In this document: one piece after another, positions 8,093 to 15,202 of the stretch
How positions within the stretch are numbered: the first letter of the stretch is position 1
How the letters are laid out: every line of letters starts with the position of its first letter
Assembly (NCBI GenBank): GCA_002308935.1
Contig: DBWN01000141.1
Coordinates: forward strand, 29,935-45,136
Length of the DNA: 15,202 nucleotides
DNA from: Bacteroidales bacterium UBA1237
GTDB taxonomy: Bacteria > Bacteroidota > Bacteroidia > Bacteroidales > UBA932
Direction: 5' to 3'
Notes under the pieces: model-generated
The model's input: the letters and a program-made list of their open reading frames with translations, nothing else
The model's database searches: none
Told to the model about the DNA's origin: nothing
Program-made: the position numbers and the translations under genes

Positions 8093-8902
8093 TCAATAGG
8101 GGAGAGAGTCCATATGGTCGTGAACGATTCCGAGCAGCCGTTGAAGGTTTCCCGGAGTGTTCGCGGCTACAACAAGGGACGGAGCGTAAAGTGAAGGCGC
8201 CTTGCCGTCGAAACTTGCGATGCATCCGCCCGCTTCCGAAAGGATCAGTGCTCCTGCGGCATAGTCCCAGGGCTGAAGCCTCATTTCGAAATAAAGTTCA
8301 ACGAAACCGGAAGCGAGAAGGCACAACTCGATGGCGGCTGAGCCCCAACGCCTGGTGTCATTGCTTTGCATATGCACATCATAGATGATATCCGAACAGG
8401 TCTTTGCGAACTCCTTCCTGTAAGTGCTCATGGCGCAGCAGAAAATCCCGTTCTCGAACGGCCTGTCAGAAACATGCACGGGCTTACTGTTGAGAAAGGC
8501 TCCGCCTCCTTTTATCGCAGAATACAATTCCCCTCTTGCGGGACTGTAGACGACTCCGAGGACCGGGCCTTCGTCTTTTTTGGCCAATGCCACACTGATG
8601 CAGCAGTCGGCTATTCCTCTGGAATAATTCGCGGTCCCGTCAATCGGATCAATGATCCAGATCAGTTCTTTCGATGTGTCGTGGAAATCCTCCTCCTCGC
8701 ATATGAATCCGCTTCCGGGAAGAAGCTCGGAGAGTCTGCCGGTCAGGAATTCCTGGACGGCAATGTCGGAAGATGTTACAAGGTTCGCGAACCCGTCCTT
8801 TTCAAACACTTCATATCCTTTTCCCACCATAAGCGAGGACGCTTCTTTCACGATGGAGATGACACTCTGAAGAGTATTTTCGCTGATGATGCTGCCGGAC
8901 AT
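8093..8902 (-). CDS. Inositol-monophosphatase-family phosphatase
   Basis: A 269-residue metal-dependent phosphatase of the FIG superfamily (inositol monophosphatase, CysQ and fructose-1,6-bisphosphatase relatives). The metal-binding motifs are in place: CEEED at 68-72, DPIDGT at 85-90 and WDYAAG at 212-217. Length matches SuhB/IMPase. Whether the substrate is inositol phosphate, PAP or another sugar phosphate cannot be decided from sequence. I chose the ATG at 8902 because it begins the family-like N-terminus and sits 2 bases after the tsaB stop; the open frame extends further upstream but only inside tsaB. It is the last gene of a three-gene minus-strand operon and converges with the lipoprotein gene. 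Confidence 0.9.
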   Translation of the reverse strand: MSGSIISENTLQSVISIVKEASSLMVGKGYEVFEKDGFANLVTSSDIAVQEFLTGRLSELLPGSGFICEEEDFHDTSKELIWIIDPIDGTANYSRGIADCCISVALAKKDEGPVLGVVYSPARGELYSAIKGGGAFLNSKPVHVSDRPFENGIFCCAMSTYRKEFAKTCSDIIYDVHMQSNDTRRWGSAAIELCLLASGFVELYFEMRLQPWDYAAGALILSEAGGCIASFDGKAPSLYAPSLVVAANTPGNLQRLLGIVHDHMDSLPY

Positions 8903-8904
8903 TT

Positions 8905-9594
8905 TCAGAACAGTTTTTTCTTGCTGACCGTGGTGACGAACTCTTTCAGATAGAAAGGCTCGAAGTATGCGACATCCCTCCAGTTCTTTTTCTCGAACTC
9001 CCTTGTCGCCGGTATGGCCATGCCCCATGCGCTAGGGCAGCATTGGAGGAATCTCGCGTTGGGATGGTCGATGATTCCGCGGCATTTGTCCGCGCCGTCC
9101 CCGATGAAGAGGACTGTCCCTTCGTCCAGGATATCTCTGAAACTGTCTCCGTCAATTATCTTGCTTTCGATGGGGGAGAGGCTGTTCCCGTCATTGTCAT
9201 AAACGGAGCAGTACACTTCCATTCTTCTGGCGTCGATCATGGGCACTATCTTAGCGACTCCTGTCATAGTCTCGGGAGATGAAAGAGCCTCGCCTACGAG
9301 AGCATCAAGCGAACTTACCGCCAAAAGAGGGACTCCGGCTCCGAAACACAAGCCTTTGGCAGTGGAGACTCCGACCCTGAGGCCGGTGTAAGACCCCGGT
9401 CCCATGCTTACGCAAACTGCGTCGCAGTCTTTTACTGATATGCCCCTTTCGTCCATCATTTCCTTGATGAACGGGGCTGTCAGTGAAGAGTGCATCCTTT
9501 CGCTGTTCTCCCTTCTGGAGACTATTTTGCCGTCTTCAAGGATGGCGGTGGAACATAGGGAGGTGGATGTTTCGATAAGTATTATTCTTGCCAT
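8905..9594 (-). CDS. tsaB: tRNA t6A biosynthesis protein TsaB
   Basis: TsaB is the inactive paralogue of TsaD and scaffolds the TsaBDE complex that transfers threonylcarbamoyl to A37 of ANN-decoding tRNAs. The 229-residue length is normal. The ASKHA-fold N-terminus MARIILIETSTSLCS is typical, and GPGSYTGLRVG at 65-75 is the family signature. The C-terminal half is less conserved, as usual. The start (ATG, 9594) lies 3 bases after the stop of the CvpA-like gene, and its stop is 2 bases before the phosphatase gene, so the three are one operon. tsaD and tsaE are not in this window. Confidence 0.94.
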   Translation of the reverse strand: MARIILIETSTSLCSTAILEDGKIVSRRENSERMHSSLTAPFIKEMMDERGISVKDCDAVCVSMGPGSYTGLRVGVSTAKGLCFGAGVPLLAVSSLDALVGEALSSPETMTGVAKIVPMIDARRMEVYCSVYDNDGNSLSPIESKIIDGDSFRDILDEGTVLFIGDGADKCRGIIDHPNARFLQCCPSAWGMAIPATREFEKKNWRDVAYFEPFYLKEFVTTVSKKKLF

Positions 9595-9597
9595 TTG

Positions 9598-10098
9598 CTA
9601 TGATGCGGAATTGAACAGCAGGTCCTTCAGTGCAGGGAAAATCGTATAGGTGATTTCCTTGAAAGGTGGGTACAGTACGGAACTGTCCAGAGTCTCTTGT
9701 GGAACGAATCCGAACTTTGTATTGAGGGTGTTGAAAAGCACGATTAGAAGACCGATCAGAAGGCCGCCTTTAAGAAGAGAGAGCACAAGTCCCAGCAGCT
9801 TGTCGAGCCATCCCAGCATCACAAGCTTGAGCAGCTTTTCGATCGCCTTCCCCACCAGATGGAGAACAAGAATGACGGCTATAAGTATGATTATGAATGA
9901 GATGACATTCAGGACGGCATCCGATACTGAGAGGTAAGGCTTCAAGTATTCACTGACAAGTTTTGAGAATTTTGCTGACATCCAGATGCCCAAAATCACG
10001 GAGACAAGGGCTGTAAGTTGCGAAACGAAGCCTTTCTTGATGCCTTGGACCAGAAACGGCACAAGACAAACTAGTATGATGATGTCAATCGTCTGCAT
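9598..10098 (-). CDS. CvpA-family inner-membrane protein
   Basis: A 166-residue membrane protein with four predicted transmembrane segments (about 4-17, 26-41, 61-83 and 100-122), the pattern of the CvpA family (named for colicin V production). The N-terminus IDIIILVCLVPFLVQGIKKG, with the short charged KKG after the first helix, is characteristic. The function of CvpA proteins is poorly defined; links to envelope stress and bile or antimicrobial tolerance have been reported in other bacteria. I chose ATG 10098: it starts the family homology, and the open frame upstream runs through the divergent promoter region and into ileS. It is the first gene of the cvpA-like/tsaB/phosphatase operon. Confidence 0.85.
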   Translation of the reverse strand: MQTIDIIILVCLVPFLVQGIKKGFVSQLTALVSVILGIWMSAKFSKLVSEYLKPYLSVSDAVLNVISFIIILIAVILVLHLVGKAIEKLLKLVMLGWLDKLLGLVLSLLKGGLLIGLLIVLFNTLNTKFGFVPQETLDSSVLYPPFKEITYTIFPALKDLLFNSAS

Positions 10099-10103
10099 GG
10101 TTT

Positions 10104-10135
10104 TTTGATAAAAAGGGAGTAAATGATTATCTTTG
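10104..10135 (+). promoter_or_regulatory. Bacteroidota promoter of ileS
   Basis: A -33 TTTG at 10104-10107, a 20-base spacer and a -7 TATCTTTG at 10128-10135 match the TTTG / TAnnTTTG consensus fully. Transcription would start near 10142, giving ileS a leader of about 45 nucleotides. This also argues against the TTG codon at 10133 as the ileS start, since that codon lies inside the -7 element. Confidence 0.68.
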
Positions 10136-10167
10136 CGTGATAAAATTGAAGGCCTGTCAATCGGCGG

Positions 10168-10198
10168 CAAAATTATAGAAAAAAATATGACTTTCAAA
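10168..10198 (-). promoter_or_regulatory. Bacteroidota promoter of the cvpA-like operon
   Basis: On the minus strand, TTTG (10198-10195), a 19-base spacer and TAATTTTG (10175-10168) match the TTTG / TAnnTTTG consensus fully. Transcription would start near 10161, about 63 bases before the CvpA-like start codon. The -33 element lies inside codons 3-4 of ileS, and the -7 lies in the ileS leader, so this promoter points at the ileS promoter. Confidence 0.6.
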
Positions 10199-13100
10199 GA
10201 ATACAAAGGTCTTGACTTGGTAAAGGTAGGGGCGGAAGTCCTGGAAAGATGGAAGAAGAACCATGCGTTTGAGAAGAGCCTCTCGTTGAGGGAAGGCGCT
10301 CCCGAATTCATTTTCTTCGAAGGCCCTCCTTCCGCTAACGGAAAGCCCGGAATCCATCACGTGATGGCCCGTTCGATAAAGGATTCGATCTGCCGTTACA
10401 AGACCCAGACAGGATACAAGGTCAACCGCCGTGCAGGATGGGATACCCATGGACTTCCCGTAGAAATAGGAGTTGAGAAACTTCTCGGGATCCATAAGGA
10501 GGACATCGGTACAAAGATCTCTGTCGAGGAGTATAACAATACCTGCCGCCGCGAGGTGATGAAATACACTGCGGAGTGGGTCGACCTTACCGAGAGGATC
10601 GGATACTGGGTCGACATGAATGACCCTTATATCACATACGACAACAGGTACATCGAGACTCTATGGTATCTTCTCAAGGATATCTATGACAAAGGCCTTC
10701 TGTATAAGGGATACACGATTCAGCCTTTCAGTCCATCTGACGGAACCGGTCTTAGTTCCCACGAACTCAACCAGCCGGGTTGCTACAAGGATGTGACAGA
10801 CACCACTGTCACATGCCAGTTCGAGGTGATCAAAGACGGAAAGAGCCAGCCTCTTTTCGGATGTGAAACCGCTCCGGTTTACTTCCTCGCCTGGACGACA
10901 ACCCCTTGGACCCTTCCTTCGAACACTGCGCTCTGCGTAGGTCCCAATATCGTTTATTCAAGGGTACTTTCATTCAACCCTTATACAGGTGCCGAGGCGA
11001 TTTACGTGGTCGCTAAAGACCTTATCCCTACACTTTTCAATCCCAAGGCTGCAGAACTCGCTCTTGAATCATACCAGAAGGGCGACAAGCTCGTACCTTA
11101 CAAGGTGCTTGACGGAGAATTCAAGGGCTCGGAACTTGTGGACATCCGTTATCATCAGCTGATTCCTTGGTTCAAACCTACCGAAGGAGACGCTTTCAGG
11201 GTCATCCCCGGAGACTATGTGTCCACCGAAGAGGGTACGGGTATTGTCCACATCGCTCCCACTTTCGGAGCCGATGACAAGAGGGTCGCAGCAGCTGCCG
11301 GTATCCCTCCCATCATGGTAGTGGACAAGGCTGGAGTACGTCAGGCCCAGGTTGACCGCACAGGAAGGTTCTACCGTATCGAAGACCTCGACCCTTCATA
11401 TGTCGGGAAGTTCGTCTCCCCTTCTTATGCGGAGTTCTCCGGAAGGCCGGTAAAGAATGCCTTTGACGACAATCTTCCCGCTGACGCCCCGACTCTTGAT
11501 GTCGACCTTTGTATGATGATGAAGGCTGACGGAAGAGCTTTCAAGATACAGAAACACGTCCACAGCTATCCTCATAGCTGGAGAACAGACAAGCCGGTCC
11601 TTTATTATCCTCTGGATTCATGGTTCATCAAGGTCACGGAGGTCAAGGACAAGATGGTGGAGCTCAACAAGCAGATCACCTGGAAACCCGAGTCTACCGG
11701 AACAGGCCGTTTTGGGCAGTGGCTGGAGAACATCCAGGACTGGAACCTCTCCAGAAGCCGTTTCTGGGGAACTCCTCTTCCTATCTGGAGGACTGAAGAC
11801 GGCAAAGAGGAGAAATGTATCGGGACGGTCGCCGAGCTTTACGATGAGATCGAGAAGGCTGTCGCTGCCGGCATCATGCCCTCCAATCCTCTTAAGGAAA
11901 AGGGATTCGATCCCAAGGACATGAGCCTTGACAACTACAACAAGATTGACCTTCACCGTCCATATGTAGACAATATCTTCCTGGTGTCTGATTCCGGAAA
12001 GAAGATGACAAGGGAGACAGACCTGATTGACGTGTGGTTCGATTCAGGTTCGATGCCTTATGCCCAGGAGGGTCTTCGTAATATCGATTCACCGAAGTTC
12101 GGTTGTACGGCTGACTTCATAGCGGAAGGTGTTGACCAGACTCGTGGCTGGTTCTATACCCTTCATGCCATCCATACGATGGTCAGCGGCACTCCCGCTT
12201 TCAACAGGGTCATCTCCAACGGTCTCGTCCTTGACAAGAACGGGAACAAGATGAGCAAACGCCTTGGGAACGGAGTAGATCCGTTCAAGGAGCTGGACAT
12301 CTTCGGACCTGACGTGCTCCGCTGGTACATGCTCACGAACTCTCAACCTTGGGACAACCTCCGTTTCAATGACGGACTTCCCGATGAGAACGGCAATCCT
12401 GCCAAGGAAGGTGGAGTTGATGAGATCAGAAGGAAGTTCTTCGGAACCCTTTACAACACATATTCATTCTTTGCCCTTTATGCGAATGTCGACGGATTCG
12501 ATCCTTCTTCACCGAAGGTACCCTATTCAAGTCGTCCTGAGATTGACCGTTGGATAATCTCGTTGCTGAACACCCTTATCAAGGATGTGAAGGCCGCATA
12601 CGAGGACTATGACGTCACTTCCGCCGGTAGGATGATACAGGACTTCGTCTGTGATCAGGTCAGCAACTGGTACGTCCGTCTGAACAGGAAGAGATTCTGG
12701 GGTGGAGAAATGAATGAAGGTAAGCTCGCGGCTTATCAGACTTTGCATGAGGTCCTGAAGACTGTCGCCATACTTTCCGCTCCTATAGCTCCGTTCTACA
12801 TGGACCAGCTCTATCTGGATCTCGTGTGGGATGGCGAAGAGTCTGTCCATTATGTGCTGATGCCGTCATATGATCCGACAGTGGTCGATTCCGACCTCGA
12901 GCAGAGGATGGCTTTGGCGCAGAAGGCTTCTTCAATGGTTCTCGCTCTCCGCAAAAAGTCCGGAATCATCGTCCGTCAGCCTCTTTCAAAGGTTATGATA
13001 CCGGTGATTTCTGAGAAGGTGCGTGCCCAGATAGAAGGAGTCAAGGACCTTATCCTCGGTGAAGTGAATGTGAAGGAGATGGAATTCATTTCTGACACTG

Positions 13101-13669
13101 CCGGGTTCATCACTAAGAAGATAAAACCGAATTTCAAGACACTGGGCAAGACCTACGGAAAACAGATGAAGGAAATCGCAGGTGCGTTCAACACACTCTC
13201 TCAGGAGACGATAACCCTCATCCAGAACGCTGAGACGGAGGGTAAAGCTTTTGTGCTGCCTCTCCCTTCAGGTGACGTGGTCCTTTCTCCTGGTGACTAT
13301 ATGATCTCTACTGAGGACATGCCGGGCCTTCTCGTTGCTTCAGAAGGTTCCCTTACTGTAGTCCTCGATATAGAACTCACGGAAGAACTCCGAAGGGAGG
13401 GAACCGCGAGGGAACTTATCAACCGTATTCAGAATCTGCGGAAAGATTCTGACTTCGACGTAACTGACCGCGTTGATACCGTAATCTATGCCGATGGCAA
13501 GGTGGGAGAGGAGATAACCGCTTCACTCAGCTCTTTCGCCGATTACGTTTCATCGCAGACACTTTCCAAGACGTTGCGGCTCCTTCCGATGGACCAGGCT
13601 CCCGAGGACGCTGCAGCGGTGGAATTCTCTCAGACTACTATCAAAATCCAGGTCAGCAAATGCAGATAG
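10187..13669 (+). CDS. ileS: Isoleucyl-tRNA synthetase, type 2 (eukaryote-like)
   Basis: A 1160-residue class I synthetase that charges tRNA(Ile). Catalytic signatures: PSANGKPGIHH ending at residue 58, where the usual HxGH appears as G55-I-H-H58, and KMSKR at 688-692. The CP1 editing domain (about 190-420) has the threonine-rich WTTTPWTLPSNTAL and GTGIVHIAPTFGADD. There is no C-terminal CxxC zinc element as in type 1 enzymes; the long C-terminal region contains LGKTYGKQMKE, typical of the eukaryote-like type 2 group. Type 2 enzymes are generally mupirocin-resistant. I chose ATG 10187, which gives the expected MTFKEYKGLDL start. A TTG at 10133 would extend the frame but lies within the promoter. 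It heads an ileS-dksA-lspA cluster. Confidence 0.96.
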   Translation: MTFKEYKGLDLVKVGAEVLERWKKNHAFEKSLSLREGAPEFIFFEGPPSANGKPGIHHVMARSIKDSICRYKTQTGYKVNRRAGWDTHGLPVEIGVEKLLGIHKEDIGTKISVEEYNNTCRREVMKYTAEWVDLTERIGYWVDMNDPYITYDNRYIETLWYLLKDIYDKGLLYKGYTIQPFSPSDGTGLSSHELNQPGCYKDVTDTTVTCQFEVIKDGKSQPLFGCETAPVYFLAWTTTPWTLPSNTALCVGPNIVYSRVLSFNPYTGAEAIYVVAKDLIPTLFNPKAAELALESYQKGDKLVPYKVLDGEFKGSELVDIRYHQLIPWFKPTEGDAFRVIPGDYVSTEEGTGIVHIAPTFGADDKRVAAAAGIPPIMVVDKAGVRQAQVDRTGRFYRIEDLDPSYVGKFVSPSYAEFSGRPVKNAFDDNLPADAPTLDVDLCMMMKADGRAFKIQKHVHSYPHSWRTDKPVLYYPLDSWFIKVTEVKDKMVELNKQITWKPESTGTGRFGQWLENIQDWNLSRSRFWGTPLPIWRTEDGKEEKCIGTVAELYDEIEKAVAAGIMPSNPLKEKGFDPKDMSLDNYNKIDLHRPYVDNIFLVSDSGKKMTRETDLIDVWFDSGSMPYAQEGLRNIDSPKFGCTADFIAEGVDQTRGWFYTLHAIHTMVSGTPAFNRVISNGLVLDKNGNKMSKRLGNGVDPFKELDIFGPDVLRWYMLTNSQPWDNLRFNDGLPDENGNPAKEGGVDEIRRKFFGTLYNTYSFFALYANVDGFDPSSPKVPYSSRPEIDRWIISLLNTLIKDVKAAYEDYDVTSAGRMIQDFVCDQVSNWYVRLNRKRFWGGEMNEGKLAAYQTLHEVLKTVAILSAPIAPFYMDQLYLDLVWDGEESVHYVLMPSYDPTVVDSDLEQRMALAQKASSMVLALRKKSGIIVRQPLSKVMIPVISEKVRAQIEGVKDLILGEVNVKEMEFISDTAGFITKKIKPNFKTLGKTYGKQMKEIAGAFNTLSQETITLIQNAETEGKAFVLPLPSGDVVLSPGDYMISTEDMPGLLVASEGSLTVVLDIELTEELRREGTARELINRIQNLRKDSDFDVTDRVDTVIYADGKVGEEITASLSSFADYVSSQTLSKTLRLLPMDQAPEDAAAVEFSQTTIKIQVSKCR

Positions 13670-13712
13670 GATGTTTGTAAGTCCACATACCAAACGACTA
13701 AAACTTTAAATC

Positions 13713-14144
13713 ATGACAGATTCAACAAAGGTACAGAACCCTTCGGAAGAACCGAAGAAGGTACGTTACTCGGACGAGGAACTAGAGGAGTTCCGCACCA
13801 TCATCAATGGGATGCTTGAGAAAGCACGCGCTGAGTACGACACTCTGAGGAAGGTGGTCATGCACAATGGCACTAATGACATTGAGGATACGATCCCTTC
13901 TTTCAAAACTGTTGAGGATGACGGCGCCATGCAGCTTTCCAAGGAGGAAGCCAGCCTTCATGCCCAGCGCCAATACAAGTTCATCCAGAATCTCGAAGCC
14001 GCGCTGGTCAGGATCGAGAACAAGACATACGGCATCTGCCGCGTTACCGGAAAACTCATTCCCAAGGAGAGGCTCCGTCTTGTTCCCCATGCTACCTTGA
14101 CCGTTGAGGCCAAAGAGATGCTTGCCAAAGGGAAAATCCATTAA
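13713..14144 (+). CDS. DksA/TraR-family regulator with degenerate zinc finger
   Basis: A 143-residue protein of the DksA/TraR family, whose members enter the RNA polymerase secondary channel and modulate promoters, often with ppGpp. Residues about 20-105 form a coiled-coil hairpin; an acidic tip at 68-72 (EDDGA) includes a D-x-A arrangement like that of DksA, though my alignment there is by eye. The C-terminal region YGICRVTGKLIPKERLRLVP at 106-125 keeps the finger's shape and exact C-x2-C-x17-C-x2-C spacing, but only C109 remains: the other three positions are T112, T130 and A133. It therefore probably does not bind zinc in the usual way. It lies between ileS (43 bases upstream) and lspA (14 bases downstream), an arrangement I recall as common in Bacteroidota. 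Confidence 0.88.
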   Translation: MTDSTKVQNPSEEPKKVRYSDEELEEFRTIINGMLEKARAEYDTLRKVVMHNGTNDIEDTIPSFKTVEDDGAMQLSKEEASLHAQRQYKFIQNLEAALVRIENKTYGICRVTGKLIPKERLRLVPHATLTVEAKEMLAKGKIH

Positions 14145-14158
14145 CAGACGATAAGCAG

Positions 14159-14839
14159 GTGAACGTTTCCAAGGGAAAAAGGCTTCTCATCCTCGGCATA
14201 GCGTTAGTCATCATTGACCAGGTTATAAAAATCCTGGTCAAGACGAACATGTCCATAGGTGACCATTTCAGCGTGATAGGGAACTGGTTCCAGATTCTTT
14301 TCATTGAGAATGAAGGAATGGCCTTCGGAATGAAGTTCGGCGGAGCCGTGGGAAAGCTACTCCTTTCGCTTTTCAGGATAATACTTTGCGGTGCCCTTTG
14401 CTGGTGGATTACATCATTGTCAAGGAGAGGAACCCCCAAAGCCAAAGGTGAAGCCAAGGAGAAGGAACCTGTTCCCACTGGAGTCCTTGTCGGTCTTACG
14501 CTTATAACCGCAGGAGCTTTCGGGAACATCATCGACTGTCTGTTTTACGGGCAATTGTTCTCCGCTTCGACACCAGGGACGGTTGCTTCTTTCGGAGGGT
14601 CATACGCTCCGCTTCTGTTCGGGAAGGTGGTTGACATGTTTTATTTCCCGTTATTCACCTGGCCTGATTGGGTGCCGTTGTTGGGTGGAAACATCTTCTT
14701 CGATCCGGTGTTCAACTTCGCGGACAGCTGCGTGACAGTCGGAGCTTTCTATCTGATCCTTTTCCAGTATAAGTTCTTCATGAGTGAAGATCCTGACTCT
14801 GAAAAGGGCAAGAAGAATAAGAAGCAGACAGGCAAGTGA
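14159..14839 (+). CDS. lspA: Lipoprotein signal peptidase II (LspA)
   Basis: LspA is the inner-membrane aspartyl protease that removes the signal peptide of lipidated prolipoproteins such as the one encoded at 6855. The catalytic aspartates are D126 in GNIIDCLFYG and D189 in FNFADSCVTVG. Hydrophobic segments fit the usual four-helix topology. At 226 residues it is longer than the classical 160-170: a charged loop of about 20 residues (near 85-105), an insert of about 50 residues between the two aspartates, and a lysine-rich tail account for this. The start is GTG at 14159; no upstream ATG exists in frame, and the next internal ATG would remove the first helix. It is 14 bases after the DksA-like gene and is the last gene before a strong terminator. 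Confidence 0.93.
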   Translation: MNVSKGKRLLILGIALVIIDQVIKILVKTNMSIGDHFSVIGNWFQILFIENEGMAFGMKFGGAVGKLLLSLFRIILCGALCWWITSLSRRGTPKAKGEAKEKEPVPTGVLVGLTLITAGAFGNIIDCLFYGQLFSASTPGTVASFGGSYAPLLFGKVVDMFYFPLFTWPDWVPLLGGNIFFDPVFNFADSCVTVGAFYLILFQYKFFMSEDPDSEKGKKNKKQTGK

Positions 14840-14868
14840 TTCCTTGATCTCTCGGGACGCAATTTACA

Positions 14869-14906
14869 AGTCCTCTTCGTGGAAATCTCCACGGAGGGGA
14901 CTTTTT
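14869..14906 (+). terminator. Strong intrinsic terminator of the ileS-dksA-lspA operon
   Basis: A 14-base-pair stem (14869-14882 with 14889-14902, two G-T pairs) closes a 6-base loop and is followed directly by a run of T (14902-14906). It lies 29 bases after the lspA stop. It is also the probable 5' exon recognised by the group II intron that begins three bases further on. Confidence 0.88.
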
Positions 14907-14909
14907 CCT

Positions 14910-15202
14910 GTGCGTCGGGCATGACGCTGTTCTAGCAGGTGCAAGTCCTGCCACAGGTATCTATCGCCAAGTGTAGTGAATGGCAAGTCTGCGACAGTAA
15001 TGGAGCAGATGAAGGAAGCCAGTAGCGAAGTTCGGCACGTGTGCCGTAAATCGGGCCTACGTAGAGAAACCTAGTAAGGCTAAATGGTCGGATGAGGTTG
15101 CAGAACAAACCGAAGTCCCAAAGATAGACGTAACACCAAAGCAGTAAACTAGGAGGTCGTGAGACGAAAGAACAGCGCCTTACCCCGAGAGGCCCATCTG
15201 GC
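14910..15202 (+). mobile_element. Group II intron, 5' part (probably class C), cut by window end
   Basis: The sequence from 14910 begins with GTGCG, the conserved 5' end of group II introns. Blocks in the expected order recall bacterial class C introns such as that of Oceanobacillus iheyensis: CGGGCATG at 14916-14923, GGTGCAAGTCC near 14938-14948, GATGAAGGAAGC at 15008-15019, GGATGAGGTTGCAGAACAAA at 15090-15109, GAAGTCC at 15112-15118 and CTTACCCCGAGAGG near 15179-15192. This would be domain I and the beginning of the following domains. There is no reverse transcriptase gene in view; it would lie in domain IV, past 15202. The insertion site just behind an intrinsic terminator is the known preference of class C introns. 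The class rests on remembered consensus, not on a structural alignment. No protein-coding gene is supported between 14840 and the window end. Confidence 0.8.

Noticed and set aside
8093..8953. Plus-strand open frames (8035-8388, 8366-8953) opposite the phosphatase
   Set aside because: They are antisense to a gene with clear catalytic motifs and encode no recognisable protein.
8903..9028. Extended phosphatase frame starting inside tsaB
   Set aside because: The extra 42 residues are an out-of-frame reading of tsaB; ATG 8902 fits the family and the tight operon spacing.
10133..10186. Extended ileS beginning at TTG 10133
   Set aside because: The TTG lies inside the -7 promoter element and the extra 18 residues have no family match; ATG 10187 gives the normal N-terminus.
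10099..10311. 71-residue N-terminal extension of the CvpA-like protein
   Set aside because: It runs through the promoter region and antisense to ileS; family homology begins at ATG 10098.
13670..13677. GATGTTTG as a promoter for the DksA-like gene
   Set aside because: One mismatch in the key TA and no TTTG at the right distance; the gene is more simply cotranscribed with ileS.

Overview
The window looks like ordinary chromosome from a member of the Bacteroidota, most likely order Bacteroidales. Pointers are the TAnnTTTG-type promoter elements, the scarcity of strong Shine-Dalgarno sites, a eukaryote-like (type 2) isoleucyl-tRNA synthetase, a TlpA-like lipoprotein with a type II signal peptide, and a DksA/TraR-family protein in an ileS-dksA-lspA cluster. 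Base composition appears mid-range (near 50% GC by eye, not computed). I cannot name a genus.

Layout. (1) 72-8012, plus strand: a giant fused glycogen synthase/alpha-glucan phosphorylase; ribF, overlapping it by 10 bases; a small membrane-anchored acidic protein of unknown function; greA behind its own promoter-like -7 element and a leader hairpin; a HIT-family hydrolase; and a TlpA-like lipoprotein whose thioredoxin CXXC is gone. (2) 8037-8061: a hairpin between convergent genes, probably a shared terminator. (3) 10098-8093, minus strand: a tight operon of a CvpA-like membrane protein, tsaB and an inositol-monophosphatase-family enzyme, with gaps of only 2-3 bases. (4) 10104-10198: two well-formed Bacteroidota promoters that face each other, one for ileS and one for the minus-strand operon. 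(5) 10187-14839, plus strand: ileS, a zinc-ligand-poor DksA/TraR-like regulator and lspA, closed by a very strong terminator at 14869-14906. (6) 14910 to the window end: the 5' part of a group II intron ribozyme, probably class C, inserted just after the lspA terminator. The window stops before its reverse transcriptase gene.

How it works together: the genes are mostly housekeeping. They cover storage glucan turnover, FMN/FAD synthesis, transcript cleavage at stalled RNA polymerase, tRNA(Ile) charging, t6A tRNA modification and lipoprotein maturation. LspA would mature the lipoprotein encoded upstream. I see no defence system, CRISPR array, tRNA, rRNA or phage gene. The points worth a second look are the intron and its insertion site, the swapped HxGH motif of IleRS, the opposed promoters, the fused glycogen enzyme, two proteins that kept their fold but lost their metal or redox cysteines, and the greA leader hairpin. 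I do not see a convincing wholly new system here.
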